Counted from the first letter of the stretch, positions 45,621-54,691 are shown. The stretch: DNA of 64,000 nucleotides from Parvularcula dongshanensis (GCF_014199615.1 NZ_JACHOB010000006.1:124001-188000), one strand, 5' to 3'. Translations and numbers: made by a program. The notes: generated by a model not told the origin, from the letters alone.

Positions 45621-47120
45621 TCAGGCCCCTGCGGCCTTCAGCTCCGCCATGACCTCGTCGTGGCGGACGAGGACAGGCTCCGGCGCCTGGCGCGTGAAAA
45701 GGCTGACGCCGACCGCGGTCGCGAACGCCACGATGAAGCCAGGCACGATCTCGTAGATCACGGACGACAGTGCGGCGCCTTCAGGCCCGACCGGTGCGTA
45801 GAGCCAGAACAGGACCGTCACCGTGCCCGCCACCATCGCCGAGACCGCACCCTTCAGCGTCAGGCCGCGCCAGAACAGCGTCAGGAGGATGATCGGACCG
45901 AAGGCCGCCCCGAAGCCCGCCCAGGCGTTCGAGACCAGCGACAGGATCGAGTTCGACCGATCGAGCGCGAGCCCGATCGCGACCAGCGAGACCAGGAGGA
46001 CGCAGATCCGGCCGACCAGCACCAGCTCCTTCTCGCTCGCCCCGCGGCGGACGAACACCCGGTAGAAGTCCTCGGTCAGCGAGGAGGATACGACCAGCAA
46101 CTGCGAGCTGATCGTGCTCATGATGGCAGCCAGGATCGCGGCCAGCAGGAACCCTGCGATGTAGGGGTGGAACAGGATCTGGCTGAGAAGGATGAAGATC
46201 GTCTCGGCGTCGTCGAGCTCCGTGCTCGTCGAGGCGACGTAGCCCGCCCCCGCGATGCCGGTGGCGACCGCGCCGATGACCGTGACGACCATCCACGACA
46301 TGCCGATCCGCCGCGCCGTCTTGATGCCGGGCAGGTCGCGGATCGCCATGAACCGCACGATGATGTGCGGTTGGCCGAAGTAGCCGAGCCCCCAGGAGAG
46401 CGCCGAGATGAGCCCGATCACGGTGACCCCTTCGGTCCAGCTCAGAAGCGCCGGCGAGACGGCCTCGACGCTTCGCGCCGTCCCCTCGAACCCGCCGAGC
46501 TGCGTGATGGTGATCACCGGCACGAGGATCAGCGCGATGAACATGATGCAGCCCTGGACGAAGTCCGTCAGGCTGACCGCTAGGAAACCGCCGAACAGCG
46601 TGTAGGCGACGACCACGCCCGCCGTCAGGAACAGGCCCGGCACGTAGGGGAAGTTGAACGACGCCTCGAACAGCTTGCCGCCCGCGACGATGCCGGCGGA
46701 GGTGTACAGCGTGAAGAAGATGACGATGACGACCGAGGAGAGGACGCGGATCGTTCGCGTCCGGTCGTTGAAGCGCTTCTCGAGGAAGTCCGGAATGGTG
46801 ATCGCGTCGTCCGCCCGCTCGGTGTAGATCCGCAAGCGCGGCGCCACGAGCTTGTAGTTGAGGTAGGCGCCGACCGTCAGGCCGACGGCGATCCAGGCGC
46901 TCGACAGGCCGGTGAGGTACACCGCCCCGGGCAGCCCCATCAGCATCCAACCCGACATGTCGGACGCGCCCGCCGACAGAGCGCCGACGGCGGGGCTGAG
47001 CTGGCGGCCGCCGAGCATGTAGCCCGACACGTCGTCCGTAGACTTCAGGTAGGCATAGAGCCCGATGCCGAGCATCAGGAGAAAGTAGCCGGCGAGAGAA
47101 ATCAGTTGTTCGGTCTGCAT
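45621..47120 (-). CDS. putP: Sodium/proline symporter PutP
   Basis: 499 residues with about 13 helices, SSS family. The N-terminus (YFLLMLGIGLYAYLKSTDDV), GGRQLSPAVGALSAGASDMS, SWGLGYFGQPHIIVRFMAIR and AAIMSTISSQLLVVSSSLTE are diagnostic of PutP. It takes up proline with sodium. It lies downstream of proC and proA on the same strand, so uptake and synthesis may be co-transcribed, which suits an osmoprotective role. A stem-loop separates it from proA. Confidence 0.95.
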   Translation of the reverse strand: MQTEQLISLAGYFLLMLGIGLYAYLKSTDDVSGYMLGGRQLSPAVGALSAGASDMSGWMLMGLPGAVYLTGLSSAWIAVGLTVGAYLNYKLVAPRLRIYTERADDAITIPDFLEKRFNDRTRTIRVLSSVVIVIFFTLYTSAGIVAGGKLFEASFNFPYVPGLFLTAGVVVAYTLFGGFLAVSLTDFVQGCIMFIALILVPVITITQLGGFEGTARSVEAVSPALLSWTEGVTVIGLISALSWGLGYFGQPHIIVRFMAIRDLPGIKTARRIGMSWMVVTVIGAVATGIAGAGYVASTSTELDDAETIFILLSQILFHPYIAGFLLAAILAAIMSTISSQLLVVSSSLTEDFYRVFVRRGASEKELVLVGRICVLLVSLVAIGLALDRSNSILSLVSNAWAGFGAAFGPIILLTLFWRGLTLKGAVSAMVAGTVTVLFWLYAPVGPEGAALSSVIYEIVPGFIVAFATAVGVSLFTRQAPEPVLVRHDEVMAELKAAGA

Positions 47121-47139
47121 TCTGCCCCCTTACGTGGGA

Positions 47140-47165
47140 GAGCGCCGCCCGGCCGGACGGCGCTC
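47140..47165 (-). other. Stem-loop between proA and putP
   Basis: GAGCGCCG (47140-47147) pairs with CGGCGCTC (47158-47165); the 10-base interval contains a further palindromic CCGGCCGG. No T-run follows on the minus strand, so it is more likely an mRNA processing or stability element than a terminator. Confidence 0.5.
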
Positions 47166-47210
47166 GGTTCTACCTCGGTGCGAGCGTCGCAGCTCGCCCT
47201 TTCGTCGACC

Positions 47211-48491
47211 TTACGGCCGGGTCTGCCCGTCCCCGTGCACTCGGTACTTGAAGGTCGTCAGCTGCTCGAGACCGACCGGGCCGCGAGCGTGGACCTTGCC
47301 AGTCGCGATGCCGATCTCGGCGCCCATGCCGAACTCGCCGCCATCGGAGAACTGCGTCGAGGCGTTGTGCATGACGACCGCCGAGTCGATCGCGTTGAGG
47401 AACCGCTCGGCGACGCCCGCATCCTCGGTCAGGACCGCGTCCGTGTGACCGGAGGAATGCTTCTGCACCCAGGCGATCGCCTCGTCCGGCCCTTCGACCG
47501 TCTTCACCGAGAGGATGCTGTCGAGGTACTCGGTGTTCCAATCCTCTTCGGTCGCCGGCACGATCCGGTCGTCGGCGGCCCTCGCCTCCTCGTCGCCGCG
47601 GACCTCGCACTGTCCGATCGTGTCGAGCAGCAAGGGCACGAACTTCGAGACGACCGCCCGGTCCACGACCAGGCTCTCGGTCGCGCCGCATATGCCGGTC
47701 CGGCGCAGCTTCGCATTGGTGACGATCTCTGCGGCCTCTTGCAGGTCCGCATCTGCGTGAATGTATGTGTGGCAGTTGCCGTCGAGGTGCAGCAGCGTCG
47801 GCACCCGCGCCTGGTCGCGGACCAGGCTGACGAGCCCGCGTCCGCCGCGCGGAATGACGAGGTCGATGAACTCCGTCGCCCGCAAGAGCGCCGCGACCGC
47901 CGCCCGGTCGGTCGTCCCGACCGCCTGGATACAGTCCTCCGGCAGGCCCGCCTCGGCGAGGCCGGCGCGCAGGGCGTTCACGATCACCTCGGTCGACCGG
48001 CGGCTCTCCGACCCGCCGCGAAGGATCACGGCGTTGCCGGACTTCACGCAGAGCGCGCCGGCGTCCGCGCCGACGTTCGGGCGGCTCTCGTAGATCATGC
48101 CGATCACGCCCAGCGGCGTCGCGACGCGTTCGATCAGAAGGCCGTTGGGCCGCTCGAACTTGGCGAGGACGCGCCCGACAGGATCCGGCAGGTCCGCGAT
48201 CTGGTCGAGCGCGGCCGCCACGCCCTCGACGCGGGCCTCGTCCAGCTTCAGCCGGTCGACGAAGGCGCCCGACTTGCCGGCGGCGAGGACGCCCGCGACG
48301 TCTTCCTCGTTCGCGGCGACGATCTTTTCGGAGGCCGCGCGCAGCGCACGGGCCGCGCTTTTCAGGGCCTCATTCTTCTGTTCCGTACTCGCCGCGGCGA
48401 GGACGCGCGACGCCGCGCGCGCTCTACGGCCGAGTTCTTCGATGTGGGCCTCGGCGTCCGAGACTTCCGTTTCAGGGGCTTGGTCCAACAT
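47211..48491 (-). CDS. proA: Glutamate-5-semialdehyde dehydrogenase (gamma-glutamyl phosphate reductase)
   Basis: 426 residues of the aldehyde dehydrogenase superfamily. [46 protein letters not shown]-like ([13 protein letters not shown]), [12 protein letters not shown] and the C-terminal [20 protein letters not shown] are ProA signatures. It reduces glutamyl phosphate to glutamate semialdehyde, the second step of proline synthesis. ATG 48491 has AGGAGAG upstream. It lies between proC and putP on one strand, 63 bases after proC. Confidence 0.96.
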   Translation of the reverse strand: MLDQAPETEVSDAEAHIEELGRRARAASRVLAAASTEQKNEALKSAARALRAASEKIVAANEEDVAGVLAAGKSGAFVDRLKLDEARVEGVAAALDQIADLPDPVGRVLAKFERPNGLLIERVATPLGVIGMIYESRPNVGADAGALCVKSGNAVILRGGSESRRSTEVIVNALRAGLAEAGLPEDCIQAVGTTDRAAVAALLRATEFIDLVIPRGGRGLVSLVRDQARVPTLLHLDGNCHTYIHADADLQEAAEIVTNAKLRRTGICGATESLVVDRAVVSKFVPLLLDTIGQCEVRGDEEARAADDRIVPATEEDWNTEYLDSILSVKTVEGPDEAIAWVQKHSSGHTDAVLTEDAGVAERFLNAIDSAVVMHNASTQFSDGGEFGMGAEIGIATGKVHARGPVGLEQLTTFKYRVHGDGQTRP

Positions 48492-48554
48492 GATCTCTCC
48501 TCAAATGTCTTCGGTGCGGCGCGAGGCCGCCGTCATTCGCTGGGTCGTCGCGCC

Positions 48555-49349
48555 TCAGCGCAGCTCGACCGCGCGGTCATAGGCCGCGCGCAGCGTCTCT
48601 TCCATGAGGCCTTCCAGTAGGCCGTCCTTGCGCAGCTGATCGAGCCCGGCCTGCGTCGTGCCGTTCGGGCTCGTGACGTCGTTGCGCAGCTCATCGAGCG
48701 GCCGCCCTTCACGCTGCGCCATCTCGGTCGTCCCGAGGACGGTGCCGAACACCATCTCGCGCGCCGTCGCCTCGTCGAACCCCAAGCCCTTCGCCGCTTC
48801 GACGTAGGACCGCAGGATCTCGAAGACGTAGCCAGGGCCGGAGCCCGCGACGGCCGTGAACCGGTCGATCTGGTCCTCGTCCTCGAGCCAGACGGCGGTG
48901 CCGGTGGCCTCGACGAGCCGCGTCGCCGCCGCCTTGTGCGCGTCCGTCACGCCTTCGCCCGCATAGAGCGCGCTGACCCCGCGGCCGATGGCGGCGGGCA
49001 GGTTCGGCATGACGCGAATGACCGGCGCGCCGCCCAGCTTCTCGGAGACCCGCTTCGCCGCGACGCCTGCCGCGATCGACAGCGCGAAGCCGCCATCTTC
49101 GAGCTGCGCTTCGTAGGGCGGCAAGACGTCGTCGAGCATCTGCGGCTTCACGGCGACGACGAGCGCGTCGAAGCGTTCCGTCCCCAGGGCGTCCCGGCTC
49201 TTTTCGTGGCGGACGCCTTGCGGAACCCGGGGCTCGCCCGGGTCGACGGCGACGAAGGTCCCGGCACCCTCCTCGACCCAGCTCGACAGCATCGCGCCGC
49301 CCATCTTTCCGCATCCGGCCATGAGTACGCGCAAGGGAGGGGTCTGCAT
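48555..49349 (-). CDS. proC: Pyrroline-5-carboxylate reductase
   Basis: 264 residues. NADPH-binding LMAGCGKMGGAMLSSWVEEG, PQMLDDVLPPYEAQLEDGGF, IRVMPNLPAAIGRGVSALY and VAGSGPGYVFEILRSYVEAA are ProC hallmarks. It performs the last step of proline synthesis. ATG 49349 gives the normal N-terminus; ATG 49376 and further upstream starts remain open because ribosome binding sites are weak. The promoter should lie in the AT-rich region shared with divergent proB. Confidence 0.95.
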   Translation of the reverse strand: MQTPPLRVLMAGCGKMGGAMLSSWVEEGAGTFVAVDPGEPRVPQGVRHEKSRDALGTERFDALVVAVKPQMLDDVLPPYEAQLEDGGFALSIAAGVAAKRVSEKLGGAPVIRVMPNLPAAIGRGVSALYAGEGVTDAHKAAATRLVEATGTAVWLEDEDQIDRFTAVAGSGPGYVFEILRSYVEAAKGLGFDEATAREMVFGTVLGTTEMAQREGRPLDELRNDVTSPNGTTQAGLDQLRKDGLLEGLMEETLRAAYDRAVELR

Positions 49350-49636
49350 CGGTTCTCGTTTGTCAGTATTCGTCATCAAATTCATATCAGCAAAGAGATA
49401 ACGTAGGGCCCATCGCATCGCAACATGACCAAGCGAATATCTCTACAATTTCCTGATATCGCTCAATCTTGCTATGGTGGCGGCGTCATAAGCAACGAAC
49501 GTCTGACCCCTATTTCGAATTGTTCGTCTTATTATCACGTGTCCGTGATGTTGCTACGCTGATCCAAGACTGTTTGTTGCATTGCAATGTTGGCTACTTA
49601 CACCACGCAGGAACGCAGAGATAACAAGGACAATCC
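49350..49636. promoter_or_regulatory. AT-rich divergent promoter region proC / proB
   Basis: 287 bases between divergent starts, clearly AT-richer than the rest of the window. It contains a perfect inverted repeat ATCACG-TGTC-CGTGAT (49534-49549) and a 10-base palindrome CATTGCAATG (49580-49589), both suited to binding a dimeric regulator. Their position could control both pro transcripts at once. The regulator is unknown; no regulator gene is adjacent. Confidence 0.5.
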
Positions 49637-50794
49637 GTGAACGATCAAAAACGCATCGTAGTCAAGATCGGCTCCGGCCTCCTCGTCGGCGAGGAGAGCC
49701 TCGCGGTCCGATACGCCTTTCTCCACGGCATGATGGCCGACATCGCGGCGCTTCGGGCCGAAGGTTACGAGGTCGTGCTCACCTCCTCCGGCGCGGCGGC
49801 CATCGGGCTCGGCACGCTCGGCCTCACGCCGAAGGACGCAGGCCTCGCGGACAAGCAGGCCGCCGCCGCCTGCGGCCAACCGCTGATCATGAACGCATAC
49901 AAGCAGGTCGCGCTCGAGTTCGGCATCGACATCGCGCAGATCCTCCTGACCTCCGAGGACATGGAGAACCGCCGGCGGTTCCTGAACACAAAGAACACGC
50001 TCGACCGCCTGCTCGCGAAGGGCATGCTGCCGATCATCAACGAGAACGACACGATCACGACCGAGGAGATCCGCGTCGGCGACAATGACCGCCTCGCCGC
50101 CAAGGTCGCCCAGATGATCCAGGCGCAGCACTTCGTCATGCTGACGGGCGTCGAGGGCCTATACGACCGCGATCCGGACGAACCGGGTGCGCAGTTCGTC
50201 GAGGAGGTCGAGGACGTCTCGATCTACCTGGAGGCGACGACCGGCAAGAGCACGCTCGGCTCGGGCGGCATGCTGACGAAGATGCAGGCGGCGAACATGG
50301 CGCAGAACGCGGGCGTCACCGCCTACATCGCCAGCGGCATCCTCGACAGTCCGGTGAGCTCGGTCCTGAAGAACGAACGCCGCCATACCCGGTGCATCGC
50401 GCAAGGCGACGCCTCGTCGTCCTGGCGGGTCTGGCTCGCCGACCGCCTCACCATGGCGGGCAGCCTCGTCGTCTCGAACGAGGCTGCGGCTCAGCTCGGC
50501 ACGGGACAGCGCGGCATCCGCGCCGACGACATCGTCGCCGTGCAAGGAGAGTACGCCAAGGGCGACGTCCTGCACATCTACGACGAGAAGGGTGAGGAGT
50601 GCGCGCGCGGGCTGACCAACTACGCGTCCAACGAGACGGTGCTCCTGGCCCGTCGCGCCGGCGAAGCGGTCGAGTCCGTGCTCGGCTACCACTCGAACGC
50701 CGACGTCATCGCGGCGCGCAACCTCGTCCCGATCGAGGATCGTCACCTCCCGCGAGAGGCGCCGGACGACGACGTCACGTCGATCGCCTCGTAA
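49637..50794 (+). CDS. proB: Glutamate 5-kinase
   Basis: 385 residues. Amino acid kinase domain (residues 1-260: IVVKIGSGLLVGE, VVLTSSGAAAIGLG, PIINENDTITTEEI, FVMLTGVEGLYDRDP, GTGGM-like GSGGMLTKMQAA) followed by a C-terminal PUA domain (VQGEYAKGDVLHIYDEKGEE). It makes glutamyl 5-phosphate, the feedback-controlled first step of proline synthesis. The start is GTG 49637 with AAGGA 6 bases upstream. It is divergent from proC-proA-putP and convergent with crtE. Confidence 0.96.
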   Translation: MNDQKRIVVKIGSGLLVGEESLAVRYAFLHGMMADIAALRAEGYEVVLTSSGAAAIGLGTLGLTPKDAGLADKQAAAACGQPLIMNAYKQVALEFGIDIAQILLTSEDMENRRRFLNTKNTLDRLLAKGMLPIINENDTITTEEIRVGDNDRLAAKVAQMIQAQHFVMLTGVEGLYDRDPDEPGAQFVEEVEDVSIYLEATTGKSTLGSGGMLTKMQAANMAQNAGVTAYIASGILDSPVSSVLKNERRHTRCIAQGDASSSWRVWLADRLTMAGSLVVSNEAAAQLGTGQRGIRADDIVAVQGEYAKGDVLHIYDEKGEECARGLTNYASNETVLLARRAGEAVESVLGYHSNADVIAARNLVPIEDRHLPREAPDDDVTSIAS

Positions 50795-50806
50795 AGACCG
50801 GGGCCG

Positions 50807-51724
50807 TTACGCGCCCACTTTCTCGAAGTGGGCGCGGATATGCTCGGTCAGGGCGACGAGGGGACTACCGTCACATACGGCCGAGGCAGCCTCGGCGGCT
50901 GCCTCCAGGTGACGCTCCGCCCGGCTCTTCGCCGCCCGCAAGCCGCCCGACGGGACGGAACCGAGCATCACCGCCGTGCGCTTGTCGGCATCCTTCCGGG
51001 TCGACTTGCCCGCCAGGCCATCGCTCGCCACGTGGTCGAGCACGTCGTCGAGCGCCTGGTAGGCCAGGCCGAGTTCGCGGCCATAGGTCACGAGCGGCGC
51101 GCGCGCGGAGACCGGCGCTCCGGCGCACGCCGCGCCCGCGAGCGCGGCCGCGACGAACAGGGCCCCCGTCTTGCCGTAGTGAATGTCGTCGATGGAGCCT
51201 TCGCCATGGGCGAGGTCGAGCGCTTGCCCCTGCACCAGGCCCGTCCAACCCACGGCCCGGGAGAGCACCTCGACGACCTCGACCCGCTGCGTCGGGCTCA
51301 GCGACTGCGCCTGCGCGACGACACCGAAGGCGCCGTTGAGAAGACCGATCCCCGCAAGGATCGCGACGTCGTCGCCATAGACCTTGTGCGGGGTCGGCAC
51401 GCCGCGGCGGAGGTCGGCATCGTCCATGGCGGGCAGGTCGTCGAAGACGAGGCTCGCCGTGTGGACCATCTCGACCGCGCACGCGACGTCCAGCGCCGCT
51501 TCCTCCGCGCCGCCGCATTGGCGGGCGGCGAGGACAGTCAGCACCGCCCGTAAGCGCTTGGCGGGGGCGAGCAGGCTGTAGCGTGCCGCGAGGCTCGGCT
51601 CGCCGCCGCGCGGCAGGAGCTGATCGAGGCGCACCTCGATCACCATCTTCAGGCTCGCAAGGTCTTGCGCAAACCCGTCTCCACCCGCTTCTCGTATGTT
51701 CTTCTCGGCGATGGTGAAGCTCAT
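50807..51724 (-). CDS. crtE: Geranylgeranyl diphosphate synthase CrtE (polyprenyl synthetase family)
   Basis: 305 residues. First Asp-rich motif SLVFDDLPAMDDADLRRG (DDxxxxD), second motif LGLAYQALDDVLDHV, and LLAPAKRLRAVLT near residue 55 for substrate binding. The short-chain trans-prenyltransferase family includes farnesyl and geranylgeranyl synthases. With a full carotenoid operon nearby and fni divergent from it, GGPP synthesis is the likely role, though an IspA role cannot be excluded. ATG 51724 (MSFTIAEKNIREAG) is chosen over an upstream ATG at 51832 that would overlap fni. Confidence 0.85.
   Translation of the reverse strand: MSFTIAEKNIREAGGDGFAQDLASLKMVIEVRLDQLLPRGGEPSLAARYSLLAPAKRLRAVLTVLAARQCGGAEEAALDVACAVEMVHTASLVFDDLPAMDDADLRRGVPTPHKVYGDDVAILAGIGLLNGAFGVVAQAQSLSPTQRVEVVEVLSRAVGWTGLVQGQALDLAHGEGSIDDIHYGKTGALFVAAALAGAACAGAPVSARAPLVTYGRELGLAYQALDDVLDHVASDGLAGKSTRKDADKRTAVMLGSVPSGGLRAAKSRAERHLEAAAEAASAVCDGSPLVALTEHIRAHFEKVGA
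50810..50836. other. Stem-loop at the convergent ends of proB and crtE
   Basis: CGCGCCCACTT (50810-50820) and AAGTGGGCGCG (50826-50836) form a perfect 11-bp stem with a 5-base loop, 16 bases after the proB stop and inside the last codons of crtE. There is no T-run. It may mark the 3' ends of both transcripts or protect them from exonucleases. Confidence 0.6.
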
Positions 51725-51843
51725 TCGGGGTTTCTGTCTCCGCCAGTCAGAGCAATATGAAGCGATCCCCTCCGCAAGGCAAAGCGGGCGTTGGGTCCGG
51801 GCGCTGCGTCCGGTAGAGCCGGGGAATGACACATAGAGGCCCG

Positions 51844-52863
51844 ATGAGCGCAGACATCGCCCGGCGGAAGGCCGACCACATCGACGCCGTCCTGTCCGGC
51901 GACGTCGGCTTCAAGGGGCTGACCACGGGCCTCGAGGCAATCCGGTTCGAGCACTGCGCCCTGCCCGAGCTCGCCCTTGGTGACGTCGACCTCTCCGCGA
52001 CGCTGTTCGGCCGACCGATGCGCCTTCCCTTCTTGATCTCGTCCATGACGGGCGGACCGGCGCGCGCGGCGGGCATCAACGAGGCGTTGGGCGAAGCGGC
52101 GGAAGCTTTGGGGCTGGCCCTCGCCGTGGGCAGTCAGCGGATCGCGCTCGAGGAGCGAGGCTCTGCGGGGCTCGGCGCGGACCTGCGCCGCCGCTGCCCT
52201 TCGATCCCCCTCGTCGGCAACATCGGCGCAGCGCAACTGCTTGGCCGGGACGCGGTCGATGCGGCCCGCCAGGCCCTCGACATGATCGAGGCCGACGGTC
52301 TCTTCGTGCACCTGAACCCCCTGCAGGAGGCCGTGCAACGAGGCGGCGACACCGATTGGCGCGGCGTCCTCGCCGCGATCGAGGCGATCGCGCGCGCAGG
52401 AGTGCCGGTCGCGGTGAAGGAGGTCGGGTTCGGCCTCTCAGCCGCCGTCGTCCGGCGACTGACCGAGGCGGGCGTCGTCGTGATCGACGTGGCGGGCGCG
52501 GGCGGCACGAACTGGGCGCGCGTCGAGGGCGCGCGGGACACGGACGGCACGGCCGTGGCCGAGGCGTTCGCCGGGTGGGGCGTGCCGACGGCCCGCGCCG
52601 TTCGGGAAGCGCGCGCCGTCGCACCCGAAGCGGTGATCATCGCTTCGGGCGGCCTCAGAGACGGGGTTGACGCGGCCAAGGCGATCCGCCTGGGCGCGGA
52701 CCTCGCCGGGTTCGCGGGCGCGGTGCTCAACGCCGCGACGACCAGCGCCGAGGCCGTCGCCGCCCGCTTCGAGGCTCTGGCGACGCAACTGCGCGTCGCC
52801 TGCTTCTGCACCGGCAGCGCCGACCTCGCCCAGCTGCGAGAAGCGCCGCTTCAGGCTTCCTGA
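51844..52863 (+). CDS. fni: Type 2 isopentenyl-diphosphate delta-isomerase
   Basis: 339 residues, FMN-dependent TIM barrel. [50 protein letters not shown] (His and Gln active-site segment), [22 protein letters not shown] and [20 protein letters not shown] match type 2 Idi. It interconverts IPP and DMAPP, supplying CrtE. GAGG precedes ATG 51844; ATG 51826 is a possible longer start. It is divergent from crtE with about 120 bases between starts. Its 3' end overlaps the convergent anchor protein gene by 13 bases. Confidence 0.93.
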   Translation: MSADIARRKADHIDAVLSGDVGFKGLTTGLEAIRFEHCALPELALGDVDLSATLFGRPMRLPFLISSMTGGPARAAGINEALGEAAEALGLALAVGSQRIALEERGSAGLGADLRRRCPSIPLVGNIGAAQLLGRDAVDAARQALDMIEADGLFVHLNPLQEAVQRGGDTDWRGVLAAIEAIARAGVPVAVKEVGFGLSAAVVRRLTEAGVVVIDVAGAGGTNWARVEGARDTDGTAVAEAFAGWGVPTARAVREARAVAPEAVIIASGGLRDGVDAAKAIRLGADLAGFAGAVLNAATTSAEAVAARFEALATQLRVACFCTGSADLAQLREAPLQAS

Positions 52864-53771
52864 GCCTTCCGCGCCCGGCGGGCGCCGACGAGACCCGCAA
52901 GGCCGGTCGCCATCAGAAGCGCCGGGGCGGGAAGCGGCACGGGCGCACCGCCGAGATCGCCCATGAAGAGCGGGCCGTCCACTTCGACCGTTTGGAAGAG
53001 CGACCCGACCACGACCGATCCCTCGATCCGCCCGCCCGTGAACCGCGCGGCGGCGTCGGGCGCGAGGAGGGAAGCCGAGAAGGCCGCGCCGATGTCGATC
53101 GTCTCCGCCTCGTAGAAGTTGAAGATCACGTCGGCGAACGGACCGTTGAAGTTGAACCCGCCGCCAAGGTCGATGTCGGTGCCCGACACGTTGACGACCG
53201 TCGTGGTCCCGCCCGTGGCGAAGCTGAGGTTGGAGACGCCCGAGAAGAAGCTCGCATCGAGGTCGAAGACCGCGATCCCGTCGGCGCCGGCCGCGGAGGT
53301 GAGCACCGCGTTCTGGCCGCCCGTGATGGAGCCGCCGGTATCGACGAGCCGGGCGAGGTCGGTGGAAAGGCCGTGCATGGCCGTGGCCACGCCGCTGACG
53401 TTCACCGGGGCGTTCGTGATCGTACCCCCGTCATTGTTGTAGAGTCGCCCGTTCGCGTTCCCGCCGATCACGATGTCGCCTTCGAACACCCGGACGCCGC
53501 CATACTGGGCACCCAAGAGGTCACCGCCGACGACGAGGCTCGCGCCGAACTCGGCACCATTGGGCAGCCGGTCCGGATTGACCCCGTAGACACCGTCCGA
53601 CGTCAAATCGCCGCCGACGAAGACGGTCCCTTCGGTCTCGGACGAGACCGTGGCGTCACCGAGGACGATCAGGTTGTACTGGGCGAGGAGGTCGGCCGCG
53701 ACGGGTGCGGCGTGCGCGGTGGTCGAGAGCAGGCTCGCCGCGAGGGCGGCGGCGAGGATACGCTTGGTCAT
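52851..53771 (-). CDS. Choice-of-anchor A family surface protein with VPLPA-CTERM tail
   Basis: 306 residues. Signal peptide ([17 protein letters not shown]) followed by the choice-of-anchor A domain: [57 protein letters not shown], and near the end [20 protein letters not shown]. The C-terminus has [20 protein letters not shown] then RRARKA, a PEP-CTERM-like sorting signal: motif, hydrophobic helix, Arg cluster. It should be exported, processed by an exosortase and released to the surface or matrix. No exosortase gene is in the window. Function beyond the domain is unknown. Confidence 0.85.
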   Translation of the reverse strand: MTKRILAAALAASLLSTTAHAAPVAADLLAQYNLIVLGDATVSSETEGTVFVGGDLTSDGVYGVNPDRLPNGAEFGASLVVGGDLLGAQYGGVRVFEGDIVIGGNANGRLYNNDGGTITNAPVNVSGVATAMHGLSTDLARLVDTGGSITGGQNAVLTSAAGADGIAVFDLDASFFSGVSNLSFATGGTTTVVNVSGTDIDLGGGFNFNGPFADVIFNFYEAETIDIGAAFSASLLAPDAAARFTGGRIEGSVVVGSLFQTVEVDGPLFMGDLGGAPVPLPAPALLMATGLAGLVGARRARKAQEA

Positions 53772-53876
53772 GATCGAACTGGCTCCGAGAGAACGTGGAG
53801 CGTCCTCTGCAGGAGCGATGCCAAAGGTGAACGAAAGTTTAAGCGAACCGGCGCGATCTTCGCGTCCGCGTCGACG

Positions 53877-54248
53877 TCAGAAGTCGATGGCCATCTCGGC
53901 GTAGGCTCCGCGCTTGCCGATCCCGCCGTTCAGGTCGAGGTCCTGCCCCGCGACCGTCACCACCCTGCTGACCGCGCCTAGCTTGCGGGACGAAGGCCCG
54001 AAGGCGGCATCGCCTAAGAAGCGGGTTTCGGTACCGCGAGACTGTTCGGGCCCGACTTCGGAACCTTGGACGAGGGTCGGCGCGCCGCGATCGAGCCAGG
54101 CGAAGCTCCCGGCGGCATCGACCTCCGCGCTCAGCGCTTGGGGAAGGTGCACGGCACCGTCCTGGTGCGCGTCCTGCGCCGCAGCGTTCAAGCCGGCGAC
54201 GAGGCTCGCAGCGGCTGCGAGGACGGAGATCGTGCGTCTTGCAGTCAA
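53877..54248 (-). CDS. Small secreted protein of unknown function
   Basis: 123 residues from TTG 54248. A signal peptide (TISVLAAAASLVAGLNAAAQ) is followed by about 100 residues rich in Gly, Ala and Asp, with no cysteine, ending GGIGKRGAYAEMAIDF. The aromatic/acidic end is reminiscent of periplasmic or outer-membrane-associated proteins. No family is recognised. It follows the HPt gene by about 100 bases and precedes the anchor A gene on the same strand, separated by 105 bases; a shared surface role is possible. Confidence 0.65.
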   Translation of the reverse strand: MTARRTISVLAAAASLVAGLNAAAQDAHQDGAVHLPQALSAEVDAAGSFAWLDRGAPTLVQGSEVGPEQSRGTETRFLGDAAFGPSSRKLGAVSRVVTVAGQDLDLNGGIGKRGAYAEMAIDF

Positions 54249-54352
54249 CCAGGCACTCCGGGGGCTGCGCTCCCGGAGAAGTCTGCACGAAGGATGCCAA
54301 AAGTGAAGGGGGCGTTAACCGCTCAAGCGATCACGTTCGCCGTGTCCGGCCT

Positions 54353-54691
54353 TCAGAGATCGCGAAGCCTGCGCACCTCGGCGATAGTCTCGCGGACTTT
54401 GCCCTGCAAGCTCTTGAGCATCCGGATGCGCTCCGCGTCGTCGCGCTGCTCGCCGATCAGGTGCTCCGCCGCCTGGCAGATATGCCCGACTTCCCAGGCG
54501 CCCACGCCACGGCTCGCGCCCTTCAGCGCGTGCGCCGCGTCGCGCCAGGCGGTGTCCTCGGCCTGCGGATCCAGCATGCGGGTCCACATCTCGGCCTGCT
54601 CTTCGAAGATTGCGAGTATCTCGTCGCGAAGCGAACGGTCACCGGCCACGTAGCGATTGAGGTGGTCGAGATCGATCAGTTGCTGCGCCAC
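54353..54691 (-). CDS. HPt (histidine phosphotransfer) domain protein
   Basis: 112 residues, a lone Hpt four-helix bundle. The phosphorylation motif is AAHALKGASRGVGA (His54), with GDRSLRDEILAIFEEQAEMW before it and the C-terminal helix KSLQGKVRETIAEVRRL. It would relay phosphate between a hybrid kinase and a response regulator; neither is adjacent. GTG 54691 has GGAG 8 bases upstream, which decides the start; the open frame continues upstream only by chance. It is divergent from the HerA-like ATPase gene. Confidence 0.85.
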   Translation of the reverse strand: MAQQLIDLDHLNRYVAGDRSLRDEILAIFEEQAEMWTRMLDPQAEDTAWRDAAHALKGASRGVGAWEVGHICQAAEHLIGEQRDDAERIRMLKSLQGKVRETIAEVRRLRDL

